The notes under the pieces were generated by a model. The model ran no database searches and was not told the DNA's origin. It saw only the letters and a list, made by a program, of their open reading frames with translations. From contig CM060065.1 in the NCBI GenBank assembly GCA_030533445.1, positions 5,418,974 to 5,482,973 on the forward strand: a stretch of 64,000 bases of DNA, written 5' to 3'. Origin of the DNA: Cyprinodon diabolis. Taxonomy: Eukaryota > Chordata > Actinopteri > Cyprinodontiformes > Cyprinodontidae. Of this stretch, positions 44,431 to 57,307 are shown piece by piece (position 1 is the first letter of the stretch; each line of letters opens with the position of its first letter). The translations under genes and the position numbers were made by a program.

Positions 44431-47400
44431 TATGTTTTTACATGCGTAATGCCTGCTGGGTTGCATATGCAATCAGTTCTACTGGACTTGAACCTACAGA
44501 GTAAACACCAGATGGCTTACATTAGCAAAGCTGGGTTTTTTAAATCATTCTGTATCTGACTGGTGTACAGTTAGACAATGCCACACTGCATTGAAGCCTC
44601 TGTTTATGAGCCGTTATACATGAGATATCTGTGCAACAAAAAAAATTTGATCGACCGGGGATCTACTCTGTACTGTATTAGGTAGAGTTAGGCATTAGCA
44701 GAAGTAAACATTAAATAAAAATCTGATCCATGTACAAAAATGTTTTGACCCTGAAACTAACCACCTCAGTTACACACTAGAACTCTATGTAGTATAGCTC
44801 TCCATCTGGGTTATCATCTCCGAGCAGGAGCAGCACTAATAGCAGCTTACCCGCTCTTCCTCCATTTGGTTCTCCTCTTCTTCAACATCTCTTGTGATTT
44901 CCAGGTCATCATTTTCAATGCGCTTTAATTTAAACTGAAAAGTTCTTGCTGTTTTTGCTGGATGGAGCTAGCGCTACAGGACCTGTTATACCTCTCTTAC
45001 CCAGAATACATTGCAGGATAATAAACATGGCAATGTCAGTGTGTCAATATCTCTTAACCATGCCAAGCTTTGTTCGTTTCGACCATTTACACATCATGCT
45101 AGCACGGTTCCTCGCGTCCAAGTGACGATCTATGGTACCACTGCTCTTTAGAGGTAAACAGGCAAATCAACATGGCGGCGACTGTAACATTCAGGAAGTT
45201 TGGTTATAGTTGTGATATTTCATTGTTTGCGGAGAATCAGGCGAAGAAGGCAGCCTTTGGTGAATTTACTTGACAGAGTCGGGTTTAGGGAAGTGGATAC
45301 AACAAACAAAAGTCTAATCTGGGCTTACAGATGCAGGAAACAACGACAGACTTTTAGGTTCATCACACTGATAAGCAGAATCATCCCTGGAAGTCTTGTG
45401 GCACTGTAGGGAAGCTAGTATTTTTAATGAATGCCTAAAATTTCTAGATTACGGAGGACTGTAAGGAGATGACGGTCTGCTCATGTGCTCTTTGTTATCT
45501 GAGAACCAAGCCTGAACTGAACTGCGCCGTACTGATGAACTATATTAGCACAGTTCGGTTGTCTGGGCCGGTCCGGTTCAGTTGTGCGTGCTGTTTACAC
45601 TCAACAATTATCTCAGTTATGGGATTGGACTGATCTTGGCACGGTTTCAAAAGGGTAGTGTAAATGGGGCTATAGAGATAGCAGTCTTTCTTTATATCAG
45701 AAGCTTTTTGAGTCCTGTCACCTGGCAGGAAAGGGCCCAGGAATCTGTGAACTAAAAGGAAGTTAGGGTTGTGGTTATAGTCAAGTTTTGGACATTGTTG
45801 GACCTCAGTTGTGGGTGTATGTGCTTTACCTTTCTCCTCCTCAGGGTGTGTTTTGGCAGGATGAGCTCCCAGCTGATGCCACTTCGCTGCAATCAGGAGG
45901 CAGTATTTAGAGGAGTGGATTTCCTAGAACAGACGCCAGTTGGTTTACTTCCACACCGTGGTAAATTACCTGCTAGTTCCTATTTCTGACATTTTTGGTG
46001 AAAATTTACCTTCCTTGTTCTCCTCTCATACCAGTGGTGCAGACTCTCTGTCTCCCTCGCTGCCTCCTGGATCCATCCTAAGAGCTCACCAGCATGTCCA
46101 CCCATCAGTAAAAGAGAAAGAGAATCACTGCAGCCCAATCTAATTGGCACTCTGCCTGAATGACTCAAGTTCACTTGGACAAGTCCCAGTATATGAAAAC
46201 TGTAAGGACTGCACAACCTTCTCCCACACCTAAGATTCCTCCTGAAGCTGCATTACTGATTGTATCTCTTCCCCAGAATGATCCAGTGTGAGCCTCCCCG
46301 GTGCACCATTTTCTAGGACAACCAAACTCTGTTTTATAAGAAAATAAATCTCTGTAAAGACTGTGATTGTGCCTGCTCTAGAGTCAATCGTAGCATCATG
46401 TCAGCTATAACTTAGTTGTGCACAATAATTATGGTTTTGATAAAAATCCTTTCGTTAAAAGGTTCTGTTTGGTGTCAACATCTAAAAGCAGCGAACTCTG
46501 CTCTCCAGAGCGAGTAGATTGCCAACGGGTCCTGCTCTCCTCTAACTTGTCTGCTGTCATGATTCATCCAGCTATTGTTTCATCCAAATGATAAACGGAG
46601 GACAGATAAGCAGATCATGACTTGTCTACAGTGAAAAGAAGGACTGGGTTACTTACATCTGCTGTCGCCTTTTTTGAAACACAGGAAGGAGCAATTAGCT
46701 AAGTTAGAATGGGCTCAGTTATTGGAAAATTTTTGATTCCTTTTGGGACAGCATGAAATGTCAGCTGAGCACATTGTCAATATGAAAAGAAAGGGACAAA
46801 AGAAAACAGAGAGGAAAACAATGAGAAAAAAGACAAGGAGAGAGGGAGAAAAGGTAAAAAAAAATAATGTATGTTTATTCTATTATAATTTCTGTATCTG
46901 TATAATGGGTCTGTTTTATGAGTTGTCTTCTCATTTCAAATGGCCCCCTGCCTGTCTTTGCCTAGGGCCCCAAAATTTCCTAAATCCACCACCTGGGTTT
47001 GGACATAGGAAGGTTTAAAAATGGAAGTGAATGAGAGGAAACACATGTACCTCACTACATAAAGTGAGGTGAGACTGTATGCATGTGTGTGTTTGGGGCG
47101 GGATGGTGTTAACAGTTTAGGTTTTGTGTTTCTCTTGTTTAAAAGCTTCTGAACTAAAGCAGATAGAGCCAATCCACACTCACTACCAACCCAGTGCAAG
47201 AATAATGCATTCATAAATATTTATACCTGTTACTGATTTCATATTCATCTCCAGTATATGCATAGACATACAAAGCTGGTATATGTATGTGTATGCATGT
47301 TAGTAATGGTGGTGAGTATAGGTAGACGCAGTTTTAATCTCAGCAGGGAACTTTTGCAGCTTCTGAAGCTGGAAGGAAACATGGGCTCTCTTTGTTTTGC

Positions 47401-47740
47401 AGTGTCCACGCTTTCCCATTGCCATAAAGCAATCTGCGGTTTCTCAAACTACATTTTATCTTATAAAACTAACACAGTGTGCAGTTTTATGTTAATATTC
47501 AATCCCTGTTTGTCCTTTCGCTCGGCTGGCTTTCTTTAGAAGTTTTGCTGGGTTTAAGGTTTTGCTGAGCACAAGGGGTGGTGGTATTTTCTAAATCTAT
47601 AAAGTTGTAAAACATGTTTTTTTACAGAAGTTAAGCAAATTGTCTGATTTCACAATAAAACATAACATATATTTAATTATGCTATCTCGATAATGAATAA
47701 TGCAGCAGTTAAATTATTGGGTGTTTGGACACAACTTCCT
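44431..47740. other. Long stretch without supported gene
   Basis: About 3.3 kb. 45780-46390 ends with AAGAAAATAAATCTCTGTAA and TGTGCCTGCTCTAGAGTCA, resembling an LTR 3' end, but no boundaries or coding flank support it. Other frames (45200-45409, 46743-47018) have no domain. Confidence 0.35.
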
Positions 47741-47741
47741 A

Positions 47742-48215
47742 ACCTGATTCCGCCAGATGGATTTGCTCCGCATATCCATCTGGAAACCTTCCGTTGAAAT
47801 AATTTTGAGAAGGGGCGAAAATACTGGTTAGCTGATTGGCCTATGGTGGTGATGGACGGGCCAAATAAACCAATCAGATCAACGAAGCATATGACGTACT
47901 AACAGCCAGGCTACTCTTACCGAAACCAGTCGGGAGAAGAGCAAAAACATTTTTTCCTCTGAGAAAAGCCTCCAGAGCAGTGTTTTGCTCTTCTTTCATT
48001 GAAGAAATACTCTGTAATTCTGATAAAACTTGCTCGATAGCCACGCTAACGCTAGTTTCATCGGCTGAAGCTGCCATGTTCTTTAGACTGAACTGTCACG
48101 CTTCTCGTTGCGTCACACCTCAACCCGCCTCAAAGCCAACACTGATTGGACGTTCGTTTGGTGAACGGCTCCAAATTTACTTCAACGGAGAGTCTCCAGA
48201 CTGATTAGCGAGTGA
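47742..48215 (-). mobile_element. Inverted-repeat element with a RecQ-like helicase N-terminal fragment
   Basis: The ends are imperfectly inverted: TCTGGAAACCTTCCGTTGAA at 47778-47797 against, reverse-complemented, TCTGGAGACTCTCCGTTGAA near 48180-48199, then TAATTTT/TAAATTT. CCAGATGGAT and ATCCATCTGG (47753-47783) add a perfect 10-bp hairpin at the left end. The minus strand inside encodes the start of a helicase. It appears to be an internal-deletion derivative of a larger element; exact ends and target duplication were not resolved. Confidence 0.5.
47874..48077 (-). pseudogene. RecQ/SF2 helicase N-terminal fragment
   Basis: ATG at 48077 (minus) begins MAASADETSVSVAIEQVLSE and reads on through the RecQ-type motif 0 region (SSMKEEQNTALEAFLRGKNV) into Walker A FALLPTGFGKS. 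At that point the DNA is GGTTTCG followed by GTAAGAGT (minus strand, 47920-47913), a strong 5' splice donor that also happens to encode the Lys-Ser. Downstream the reading is unrelated (SSLAVSTSYASLI, stop). Motifs Ia to VI are absent, so it cannot unwind DNA. It is 67 codons, the first exon of a larger protein in the parent element or gene. RecQ-like ATPases of this type are multicopy in fish; some DNA transposons (for example Academ) encode SF2 helicases. Confidence 0.6.
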
Positions 48216-48239
48216 AATCTTGAAAGCTCGCGAGATCAG

Positions 48240-49205
48240 GGAGGTCTCACGAGGCTAACAACCTCCTCCAATGGATGGTTTTTAGTTTGAGATTTAAAAA
48301 AATCCATGTTCTGCCTTGGGCCCCTGTGACACCTTGCCGATTTAAGTAGCATATGCCCGACGTCCCAGAACCTTCTAAAACGCTGACATACGCTGAACTT
48401 TCTATGTATTTTGTCAATTTTGGGCGTAAACATATAGTAGTCATAACAAGTCCAGAATTGATGTCCAACGACAGCCTAACTTATGCATAACGCACATCAG
48501 TGTAATGCCCATGAAATAATGAACAACCATCATTTCATGGGCAGCATCAGTAAAAGTCGTAGGGAAACGGCTACTTCAACCGTTGCATTTCCAAATTCTC
48601 CTGAGTTGTGCCCGACTTTACTTTTTTCAAGGATTGTTGTGGCGGAAGGTCTGCAAGCAAGTTTGGTTGCGACCGGTTTCTTCGAAGCGTCTAAATAACC
48701 AGTTTTTGATTGTGATATTGACCTAGCTGCTGTTTACTGCCCACCCTTGGCCGTGGGCGAGAACGCAGGGAGGATCCATCACATTCACCTTCTCACTCAC
48801 CCTATGATGGGGATGAAGCCTGGAGGAGAACTGATGGTTTCCTCCTGTGAAACCCCTTTTATACTAACACGCTGCCAATACGCCATTATACAGTAGCTGT
48901 AAGTTACAAACACGTTCAGCGGTCGTCTGGAACACGTCAGATACATTGATATGCATTGGCGATAAGTTCTTGATAAGTTACGCAGACGTTACTCATAGTT
49001 TTGGGATAAGCTAGATGCCACGACTTATGAGTAACTTACACTGAACGTATGTGAGCAATCAGATAACTTAAACCTGTAACTTATGGCCCATGTATGGCAT
49101 ACGTTGGGAAAATTTGAGCATGCTCAAAACTTCTCGACGTACTCGCCGTGTGTCGACGCCATAACTTATCCAACGCCAACGTTTTTGCCAGATTTTATGG
49201 CATAA
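48240..49205 (-). repeat. Dispersed repeat family B, copy 2
   Basis: 48300-48560 reversed matches 14930-15115 in the same block order. To its right (48880-49205) are repeated ACTTATGAGTAACTTACAC / GATAAGTTACGCAGACGTTA-type motifs that may be the rest of the same element. Non-coding. Confidence 0.5.
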
Positions 49206-50660
49206 GCTTTTCTAAATCCTCTAGGTGGGACAAGGGCTTTACATGCACAAAATGCTTTTAAACAAATCAAATTTAATAAAACATATTATCACCATCAGAG
49301 CATTTATTATCATTATGGAAAACGGTAACCCGTCAAATAGTCCCTGAGAGGAATGAAATCTCTTGTTTTACTCAACAATTAAAGAATGTTTTCCTAGGCA
49401 TTGATAACTTCACATCATGGCTGAACTAGGAAGCTGGGATTAAGAGGAGGATGCAGCTCAGTCTGTGCAGCTTTTAAAACCACTTTTGTTTTCCTCATGA
49501 TCCCCAACAGAGAGACAGAACCTCACCTCTAATCGTGCTCCATTACGGCTTCACTTTATTTGACAGTTTCACTTTTTACACAGAGATGTTGCCCTGAAAC
49601 GAAGCACAGAGACGAGTCTATTGCAAGTGTTCGGAGCATCAAACATAATTGTGTAGTAATGTAATAGAACAACATCTCTGCCCATAACTCTGTTTAACTC
49701 TCACTTTTGACATGTCACTGAAAACACATTAAAGCATGAGATGTGATTTAGGATCAGATCTTCTCTCATGCTTCTTTTTCACCAAAAAAAGTTGAATTTA
49801 AGCCTCTGTCCACATCCTCTCCTCATCTCCCTCCCTCTTTTATTCTCTTTCTTGCACCTCCTCCTTCTCCTTGTAGCAGAGGGGTAGGAAGGAAGAAGTG
49901 GTAGCACATAGCATGTCTTCATTAAAGTGTCACTCCCCATTATTTTCGTCCTATCTCAATTAGTAGCAGGTTTAATAAAGGACCTCTTCTCTCTCTCGCT
50001 CCCTTTCCTGCAACTCTCCATCTCCAACTCTTCTTGTTTAGCTGCAATCAAACTGAGTGATGGAGTTGCTGCTCATAAAGAGGAAGTGTATCACCAGGCA
50101 GGAAAGTGAAAGAAAAAAAGAGTGCTGAGTCCATGAGGAGGGAAAAAAGTGGAGAATTGGTAGATCTGTGCCAGTTTTCTTCAGCGCTCCCGTTAGTCCT
50201 CTGAGATCAATTAGACGGTGCCGTCAGTGGATGGTCCCCACACTGAATCACAGCTTCTCTTCCTGTGTGTGTGCAGCAGCTGATTTCACCCCAGGTCGTC
50301 CACAACTCCTTTGTAAGTTCTGCGGAAAGAAGATGATGTTGGGAAGCCCTTCTTTCTACCCTCTCCCAAAACAAACATTTCAATATCGCGTTCCGGGATG
50401 CAGTGCCAGTTAGCAGAGCAACCATGTCTACTTCAGACGGAGCTAAGCTAGTAAACCTCAAGTTCAGACCGGCAGCGTAGAAATGACCTCTGCAGCTATG
50501 GAGGTGTTTTCCACTCTGAAGGAAAGTCGCCTCCTCTGAATGTGGAGACCACTGAGGCGCTGGTTTAACCTCAGAGGATCCTGCAAAGGCCTTCTGCTTT
50601 CTGGCTGCTTTTTTTTTCACTGAGCTTGGCCTTCATCCACTGTGAAGATTCCCTATGACT
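49206..50660. other. Non-repetitive DNA, no gene seen
   Basis: No supported frame. 49900-50110 has a stretch with CTCAATTAGTAGCAGGTTTAA that is unique in the window. Confidence 0.35.
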
Positions 50661-50664
50661 GTGT

Positions 50665-51150
50665 CACATTTACAAAACTTAGACTTAGACTCAACTTTAT
50701 TTATCCCTTGGGATTACTCCTTCTGAAAAATTCTGTTTCTAGTAGCTTATATAGAGTACAAAGAGTTAAAGCAAAATGCCATTAAAAATAAAAAATATGA
50801 AAGACAATATTAAAAGAGTGTTTATAGTGCCAAAAAGGCATTAAGAACAAAAAGGAACATGTTTACCTTAGATATAGAAAATATCTGCACCGTAGAGAGC
50901 TAAGGAAAGATTAGGGTTACTCTGGTTATTGTACTTGCACTGCAGGAATGTACTGACCTTATAAATAAGTGAAAATTAAACAGACTACACAGTAGTTGAC
51001 TTGGATTATTGCACTTGTAGTACAGAAATGCACTGACCTTATAAATAAGTAATAAAAATTACACAGGCTACAGAGGCTGAACAGTGATCTCAGACAAAAA
51101 CTTTTAAACAGCAATATTGTATATTTGATTTTAAACAACAGATCAGTCAG
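50665..51150 (-). repeat. LINE-like 3' repeat, minus strand
   Basis: It opens with ACTTAGACTTAGACTCAACT followed by TTATTTATCCCTTGGGAT, a short tandem tail and 3' end typical of a fish non-LTR repeat. CTTATAAATAAGT motifs repeat at 50959-50972 and 51037-51050 (a local 78-base duplication). Confidence 0.45.
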
Positions 51151-51164
51151 AAACTTGAACAAAA

Positions 51165-52345
51165 AAAAAATCTTGGTGTTATTTTTGATCAGGATCTGTC
51201 ATTTAAATCCCAGATCAAAGATGTTTCTAGAACTTCCTTCTTTCATCTGAGGAATATTGCAAAAATTAGAAATATTCTGTCCAGGGGTGATGCTGAGAAA
51301 CTAGTCCATGTATTTGTTACTTCAAGGCTGGACTATTGTAATTCTTTACTATCAGGAAGTCCACAAACTGTAGTTAAAAGCCTTCAGCTGATCCAAAATG
51401 CTGCAGCCAGAGTTCTGATGAAAATTAAAAATTAGAGGTCACATCTCTCCTATCCTGGCTTCTCTTCATTGGCTTCCTGTTAAATCCAGAATAGAATTTA
51501 AAATCCTCCTTCTCACATATAAAGCCTTAAATGGCCAAACTCCATCTGATATCAGAGATCTGATTGTTCCTTATGTTCCTAACAGAGCACTTCGCTCTCA
51601 ATCTGCAGGTTTACTAGTGGTTCCTAGAATTTCTAAAAGTAGAATGGGAGGCAGATCTTTTAGTTATCAGGCTCCTCTCCTGTGGAACCAACTACCAGTT
51701 TTAGTCCGTGAGGCAGACACTCTGTCTACTTTTAAGGCTAGGCTTAAAACTTTCCTTTTTGATAAAGCTTATAGTTAGAGTGGCTCAGGTTATCCTGATC
51801 TATCTCTATAGTTATGCTGCTATAGGCTTAGACTGCTGGAGGACATAGGGACCCCTCTCTCTGACGCTGACCACCCTGAAGCAGCTGTGCTGCTGCCATC
51901 AAGGCCTTTGTTTACAGATGTTGTAGCTTGGCCTGTTTTTCAGTGTAGTCCTGTTTCTCTGACTGTGACTAACTGGATTTACTCATCTGCCTGGCTGCAT
52001 GTTTCCTGGACGTGGCCGCCTTTGGAGCTGGTTGACAGTTACCTTTTGTATCTCTGCTTCTTTTTCTATGTTTGCCTCGGCAGATTGCTGTCACACTGAG
52101 CTTGGTTCTGCTGGGGGTATCTTCCAGTTCAAAGGGATTTTTCCTCTCCACTGTCGCTACAAGCATGTGAGGTTTGAGGGTAATCAATGTCAGGGAGGGA
52201 GTCAATGAGTCGATGCAATCAACTGGTATTCCTTTAATAGAAAACTTGTAACCAATCTGAGTGGATGATCTGGTTGAATTGTCTCTGTAAAGTGCCTTGA
52301 GATGACGTGTATTTAAATAAACTGAATTGAATTGAACTATTAGAA
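51165..52345 (+). pseudogene. L2-type LINE: ORF2 C-terminal part and complete 3' UTR
   Basis: The longest L2 piece in the window. 51170-51778 reads, with one stop at about 51432, LGVIFDQDLSFKSQIKDVSR, FFHLRNIAKIRNILS, AEKLVHVFVTSRLDYCNSLL, LQLIQNAAARVLMKIKN, HLSPILASLHWLPVKSRIEF, KILLLTYKALNG, GGRSFSYQAPLLWNQLPVLV, TLSTFKARLKTFLFDKAYS then TAG. This is the region after the RT domain in L2/CR1-group LINEs. The 3' UTR follows with all family landmarks and an AAACTGAATTGAATTGAACT tail. It ties together every 3'-UTR-only fragment in this window. Confidence 0.85.
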
Positions 52346-52539
52346 AATCTGAATATATATACTTTTCTTTTCTTTTGTTTAATGACATCTCTCAACAGGC
52401 AAACACCCGATTTCAAACAATAATTTATCTGTATGTCACATCAAAAAGGGACATGCAGTTCAATAAAATAAAGGAAGATGACAAAAACAAGACATACATT
52501 TTAAGATAAAGTTTAAACTAAAACTATTATACTTCATAG

Positions 52540-52870
52540 TTATCCTTACAACTCTGCTTGAGTCAAACACCAAAGGATAAAAATCTTTATCCTTAGCAAA
52601 GATTTAAAGGTCTCAGCAGCCGTAGAAGAGCGCTTCCAAAGTTTAGGAGCAATATCCTGATCACCTCTGCATTTTAACCTGGATCTTAGTTCATCTAAGA
52701 GAAGCTGTTTGCTTGACCGAAATGCTCTTACTGTAGTGTAGATATTAAGATCAAACAGGTATGAAGTGGTCATAACCATCAAAGATCTTAAAATGAATCC
52801 AAAAGTTATGCAGCTGCAAATTAAAACTCTGAAAAAAAAAAAAAAATAAATACAGGAAAAGGTCACATAT
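52540..52870 (-). pseudogene. LINE ORF2 C-terminal scrap
   Basis: On the minus strand RSRLKCRGDQDIAPKLWKRS and AAETFKSLLRIKIF match the form of the last residues of L2/Rex1-group LINE polyproteins (basic RLKxRGD, APKLW, ETFKS). No start, with an A-run at 52830-52846. A fragment only. Confidence 0.45.
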
Positions 52871-53564
52871 GTACAAGTCCATATAGCACCCAGTGGCAGC
52901 TAGTGGAGTTTTCTACAGGGGGGGCTATAAATTAAAAAGTAGACATATACCAAAAACCAATCAAACTTATCACACCAGTATTTATATGAATGCCAACAAC
53001 AAAAAACATTACAAAAACACATCTACAGGTTTACTTTTTGTACATAAATCTTGCCCTTCTGAGGCTTTGTGAAGATAAGTCTGTCTTTTGCATGGTCCAA
53101 TATTGTGTCACAAACCAAAAAAAAAAAGGTACCAGTTTCTTAATGGAGAAGCTATTAGTCAGCTTTATGTTTTTTTTAATACATAAAAACTGTTTATTTT
53201 CTGAGAATGTGTTTATTTAGGATCAACTATGCAAACATCTAGATAAAGTATATTATATTAGAATTTTTTCCATGTGAATCCCAAATTGTTCATTTTTCTT
53301 TGCCTTTTCTAAAAAGTGATTTAAATCAGTCCTACCTTTCTTTATGCATGCAGGGTCAGATCGTGATGTTTGAAAAAGGAGGCACTTAGCCAAGTCTTAT
53401 AGCTAAACCAGGTCCTGGAAAAAGACCAAGTGTACCGTCTCCATCTGTCTTTTGAACTGCTGATTAATTTTGATGTTCGGTTGATCAGGTCCAGGGCAGT
53501 GGTCCAGGCTACCGTCACCGGTTCGGGTTCCGTCGCTCCATCCTCCGTCATCCATTTTTTATTT
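52871..53564. other. No gene recognised
   Basis: AT-rich; the 69-codon minus frame at 53342-53551 shows no domain. Confidence 0.35.
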
Positions 53565-53776
53565 AGAGGAGGAAAGCGGGGACAAAGATGTTGTGGAAGA
53601 GGACGCCTGGGCGGCAGAAGCTTGGTTTGGTGTAGAAGGCTTCCAGCCGTACATGTTTGAGCCCTTGCCTCGCAACGCTGCCAGTTCTGTTAGCTCTACG
53701 CCTGCTGAAGACACAGACGTCCATCCCCGTGAACACTGGGACGGAACTCAATGGGAAAGGAAAGGATGCTGATTTC
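53565..53776 (+). CDS. Possible exon with a QPYMFEP motif (P2RX7-like family)
   Basis: TTTTTTATTTAG just before 53565 is a plausible splice acceptor. The frame then reads EEESGDKDVVEEDAWAAEAW, GVEGFQPYMFEPLP, and ends in TGA after QWERKGC. The acidic lead followed by QPYMFEP resembles the start of multicopy fish proteins with a P2X7-receptor-type C-terminal domain; the Cys-rich part expected next is not here. It may be an isolated exon, a transposon fragment, or chance. Recognition is by motif only. Confidence 0.3.
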
Positions 53777-54135
53777 AACCATTGCGTAGATTAGCTGCGA
53801 CATGTGAATCAAGATCCTATGACTGAAAAAAATTGATTGACAGATGACAGCTGATATATGATTGGCCGAATTTAGGTGTTCAGGCTGATGTATAACTAAC
53901 TGGCCTGCATAAGGTAACGAAACCCCCCCACAGATTTTTAGACAGGATTTTTTTTTAAATAGAAAAGTTCTAACTTTTGGGACAATATAGTCTGATAGAG
54001 AGTACATTTATATACATGTTTAAGCCAGCGTTCAGTATTTATTCAGTGTTTGGTAATGATGTAAAAATTTTCTTTTTTTTGTTCAATCTAGAAGATGTTA
54101 TACATATATATAAATATGTAGGGACATATATATAT

Positions 54136-54869
54136 TTAAAGGAAAAGTCTGGTCAGCAAGGAATAATCAATGGATCATTATTTATACCTAAAACAAATAT
54201 GTTTGTGGTGATTTAATGAATTTAGCTTTAATCAATAAAAAAATTGCTCAAATTTGCCCATATGTAGTAACCCCTCCCTCCTGCCATCTCCCAGCAGTGA
54301 CGTCACGGTGCGGTAAGTCTAGCGCCATTCTCCCAGCTTTATAAGCAAAATCAATGGGAACTACTAGACACATCTGCAATCAACATCAATTATTGAAGAT
54401 TTCCAGAGGACTTCACCATTGAAATTCACCAGAGCTATAGTGAAACTGACAATGCCCACGTGCATGGCAGCTGGATGCTGGAATACATCGGGTAAAACTG
54501 AAAAAAATAGATATTTCACCTTTCTGAATCCTCTTTCTCCACGGACGAAAAAACTGTAATATGTAGCCAACATTTGGAAGAAGAATGTTTTCATGATGAC
54601 TTGGATAATAGCGCGTTGTGACAAACACCAGATACAGCACTGGGACTTGATCAACAGCCGATACCGCACCGTGACGTCACAAACCAGTAGGTGGCAGTAG
54701 TGTTCTTTGACAAACATGGATGCCTCCAGTAAAGCACATTCAAATAAAATTACTCTTAATTAAAAAAAAAATAATTAAAAAAATATTATTTTTGAACAGT
54801 ATATAATAATTTCATATTTAAAGTACTTTCAGAAGTTTGATTCTGAATATGACTGAACTTCTCCTTTAA
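54136..54869 (+). mobile_element. THAP/TTAA element copy 3 (complete ends)
   Basis: TTAA at 54136-54139 and 54866-54869 flank AGGAAAAGTCTGGTCA at left and, reverse-complemented, AGGAGAAGTTCAGTCA at right (12 of 16 identical). 726 bp. The plus strand begins MPTCMAAGCWNT at about 54452 and keeps the first zinc-ligand pair and a FTFLNPLSP segment, but a stop (TAA, about 54557-54559) breaks the THAP domain before the second pair. The second half resumes in another frame (CSQH-like homology lost). This copy gives the best boundaries for the family. Confidence 0.75.
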
Positions 54870-55676
54870 CTCTCCGTCACACAGCAATCCCTCCATAAAT
54901 CAGGTGTCATTGCTTCTGAGTGCTTCTCTCTCTATTTAATGAGAACAACTGAGGAGAGCAAGGTGATCTCTGCGCCCCTGAGAGCTCCATGCTAATTTTT
55001 CTGGGCCACGGTCCCATTAGCATAGAGAAGCTGACACCATTGCTTTAGGCTACACATAATACCCTAATGACCACTCGGCTGTTACTTTGAATCAAGGGTA
55101 TTAGTTTTTGTCCACGGTGGCTCAGCCTACTTGTCGGACAGCGATGTTTTCCTTCCTTCTTTCATAACGTGCGTTTGGTGGGGGGGTTATGGGTTAACCT
55201 GTGCAGCGAGTCAACACGGTGTCTTCTCTGTTCCTGTCTGTGTTTTCTCATCCCCACCCTCCCTTTTCGCTCCGGTTCTTCCCCATCCTCTTATTAAAAA
55301 CACATTTAGCACATAAATCAAAGGAGGGAAGTGATGGTTGTAGAACAATTACAAACAGGAATAAGGTTTTTTTTTTTACTCAGAGTTTATTAAAAGGAGT
55401 TGTGTTTGTCAATATTTACTGCAAATACATGGTGAAGCGAGCTTCTATCAAATTTCATATTAATAACCATCCATGTATCTAAACGGCAGGCTTGAGGACA
55501 CAATATCACAAACAGGACATATTTGATTGTTTTACAGCTTGGGAGCGGATGAATTATTATCTTTTTTCTCTCAGGGTTGTCTTTTCCTTAATGTTACAGT
55601 CTCTGTAAATTATTTCATGTTTTATGTTTTAGACCAGGTTTACAAGCAGACTGTGTTCACAGTCTCATACAGACAC
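54870..55676. other. Non-repetitive DNA, possible conserved non-coding block
   Basis: 54880-55110 contains CCATGCTAATTTTTCTGGGC and GTCCCATTAGCATAGAGAAG, unique in the window and without coding frames. Confidence 0.3.
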
Positions 55677-56600
55677 TTAAAAGGAAAAGTCTGGTCAGCA
55701 AGGAATAATCAATGGATCGTTATCTGCACCTAAAACTAATGAATTTTATGATAATCAATAAAACAATCATTTTCGTGGCAATCACTGAGTCTGGGTGAGG
55801 CAGAAATCTTCCGGCAGTGACGTCATAGTGCGGTAAGCCTAGCGCCATTCTACCTGCTTTACAAACAAAATCAATGGGAGCTACTAGACACATCTGCAAT
55901 CCACAACAACTATTGAAGATTTCCAGAGGACTTAACCATTGAAATTATAGACACCTTTGTTTACAGATGTTGGAGATTGGCCTGTTTTTCATTATAGTCC
56001 TGTTTCTCTGACTGTGACTAACTGGATGTGCTCTTTTCATCCTCTGACATGGGAGCTCCTCTGCCTGACTGTGTGTTTCCTGGACAGGGCCACCTTTCGA
56101 AGTTGCCTTTTCTATCTCTGCTTCTGTCTCCTTGAACCCCAGTGGGCCTCAGCAGATGGCCGCTCACACTGAGTCTGGTTCTGCTGGAGGTTTCTTCCTG
56201 TTCAAAGGGAGTTTTTCCTCTCCACTGTCGCTACAAGCATGCTTAGTGTGAGGGATTGCCTTCAAGTCAATAAGTCGCTGCATTCAGCTGGAAAACTCTG
56301 AATCAGTTTGACTGGATGATCTGGTGAAGTGTAAAGTGCCTTGAGATGACATGTGTTGTGAAATGGCACTATAGAAATAAACTGACTTGAACTGAATCAT
56401 AGTTAAACTGACAATGCCCACCTGGATGGCACTTGGATGTTGTAATACATTGGGTAAAAGTGAGAAAAAATAACTCTTGGATAATAGCGCGTTGTGACAA
56501 ACACCAGATACATCACTGGGATTGATCAACAGCCGATGCCGTGTTCTTTGACAAATTTAAAGTACTTTCAGAAGTTTCCGTCTGAATCATTTACGACTTG
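55677..56600 (+). mobile_element. THAP/TTAA element copy 4, with L2 end inside
   Basis: TTAA (55677-55680) and AAGGAAAAGTCTGGTCA open it. The right TIR has decayed around 56590. About 55945-56400 is an L2 3' end inserted after CCATTGAAATT. The THAP start is mutated (first ligand Cys to Trp: MPTWMALGCC) and most of the domain is deleted, joining to CTCTTGGATAATAGCGCGTT. Confidence 0.65.
55945..56400 (+). mobile_element. L2-type LINE 3' end inside copy 4
   Basis: It starts at ACACCTTTGTTTACAGATGT and ends in AAACTGACTTGAACTGAAT. All the L2 3'-UTR landmarks are in order. Confidence 0.7.
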
Positions 56601-57307
<707 letters not shown>

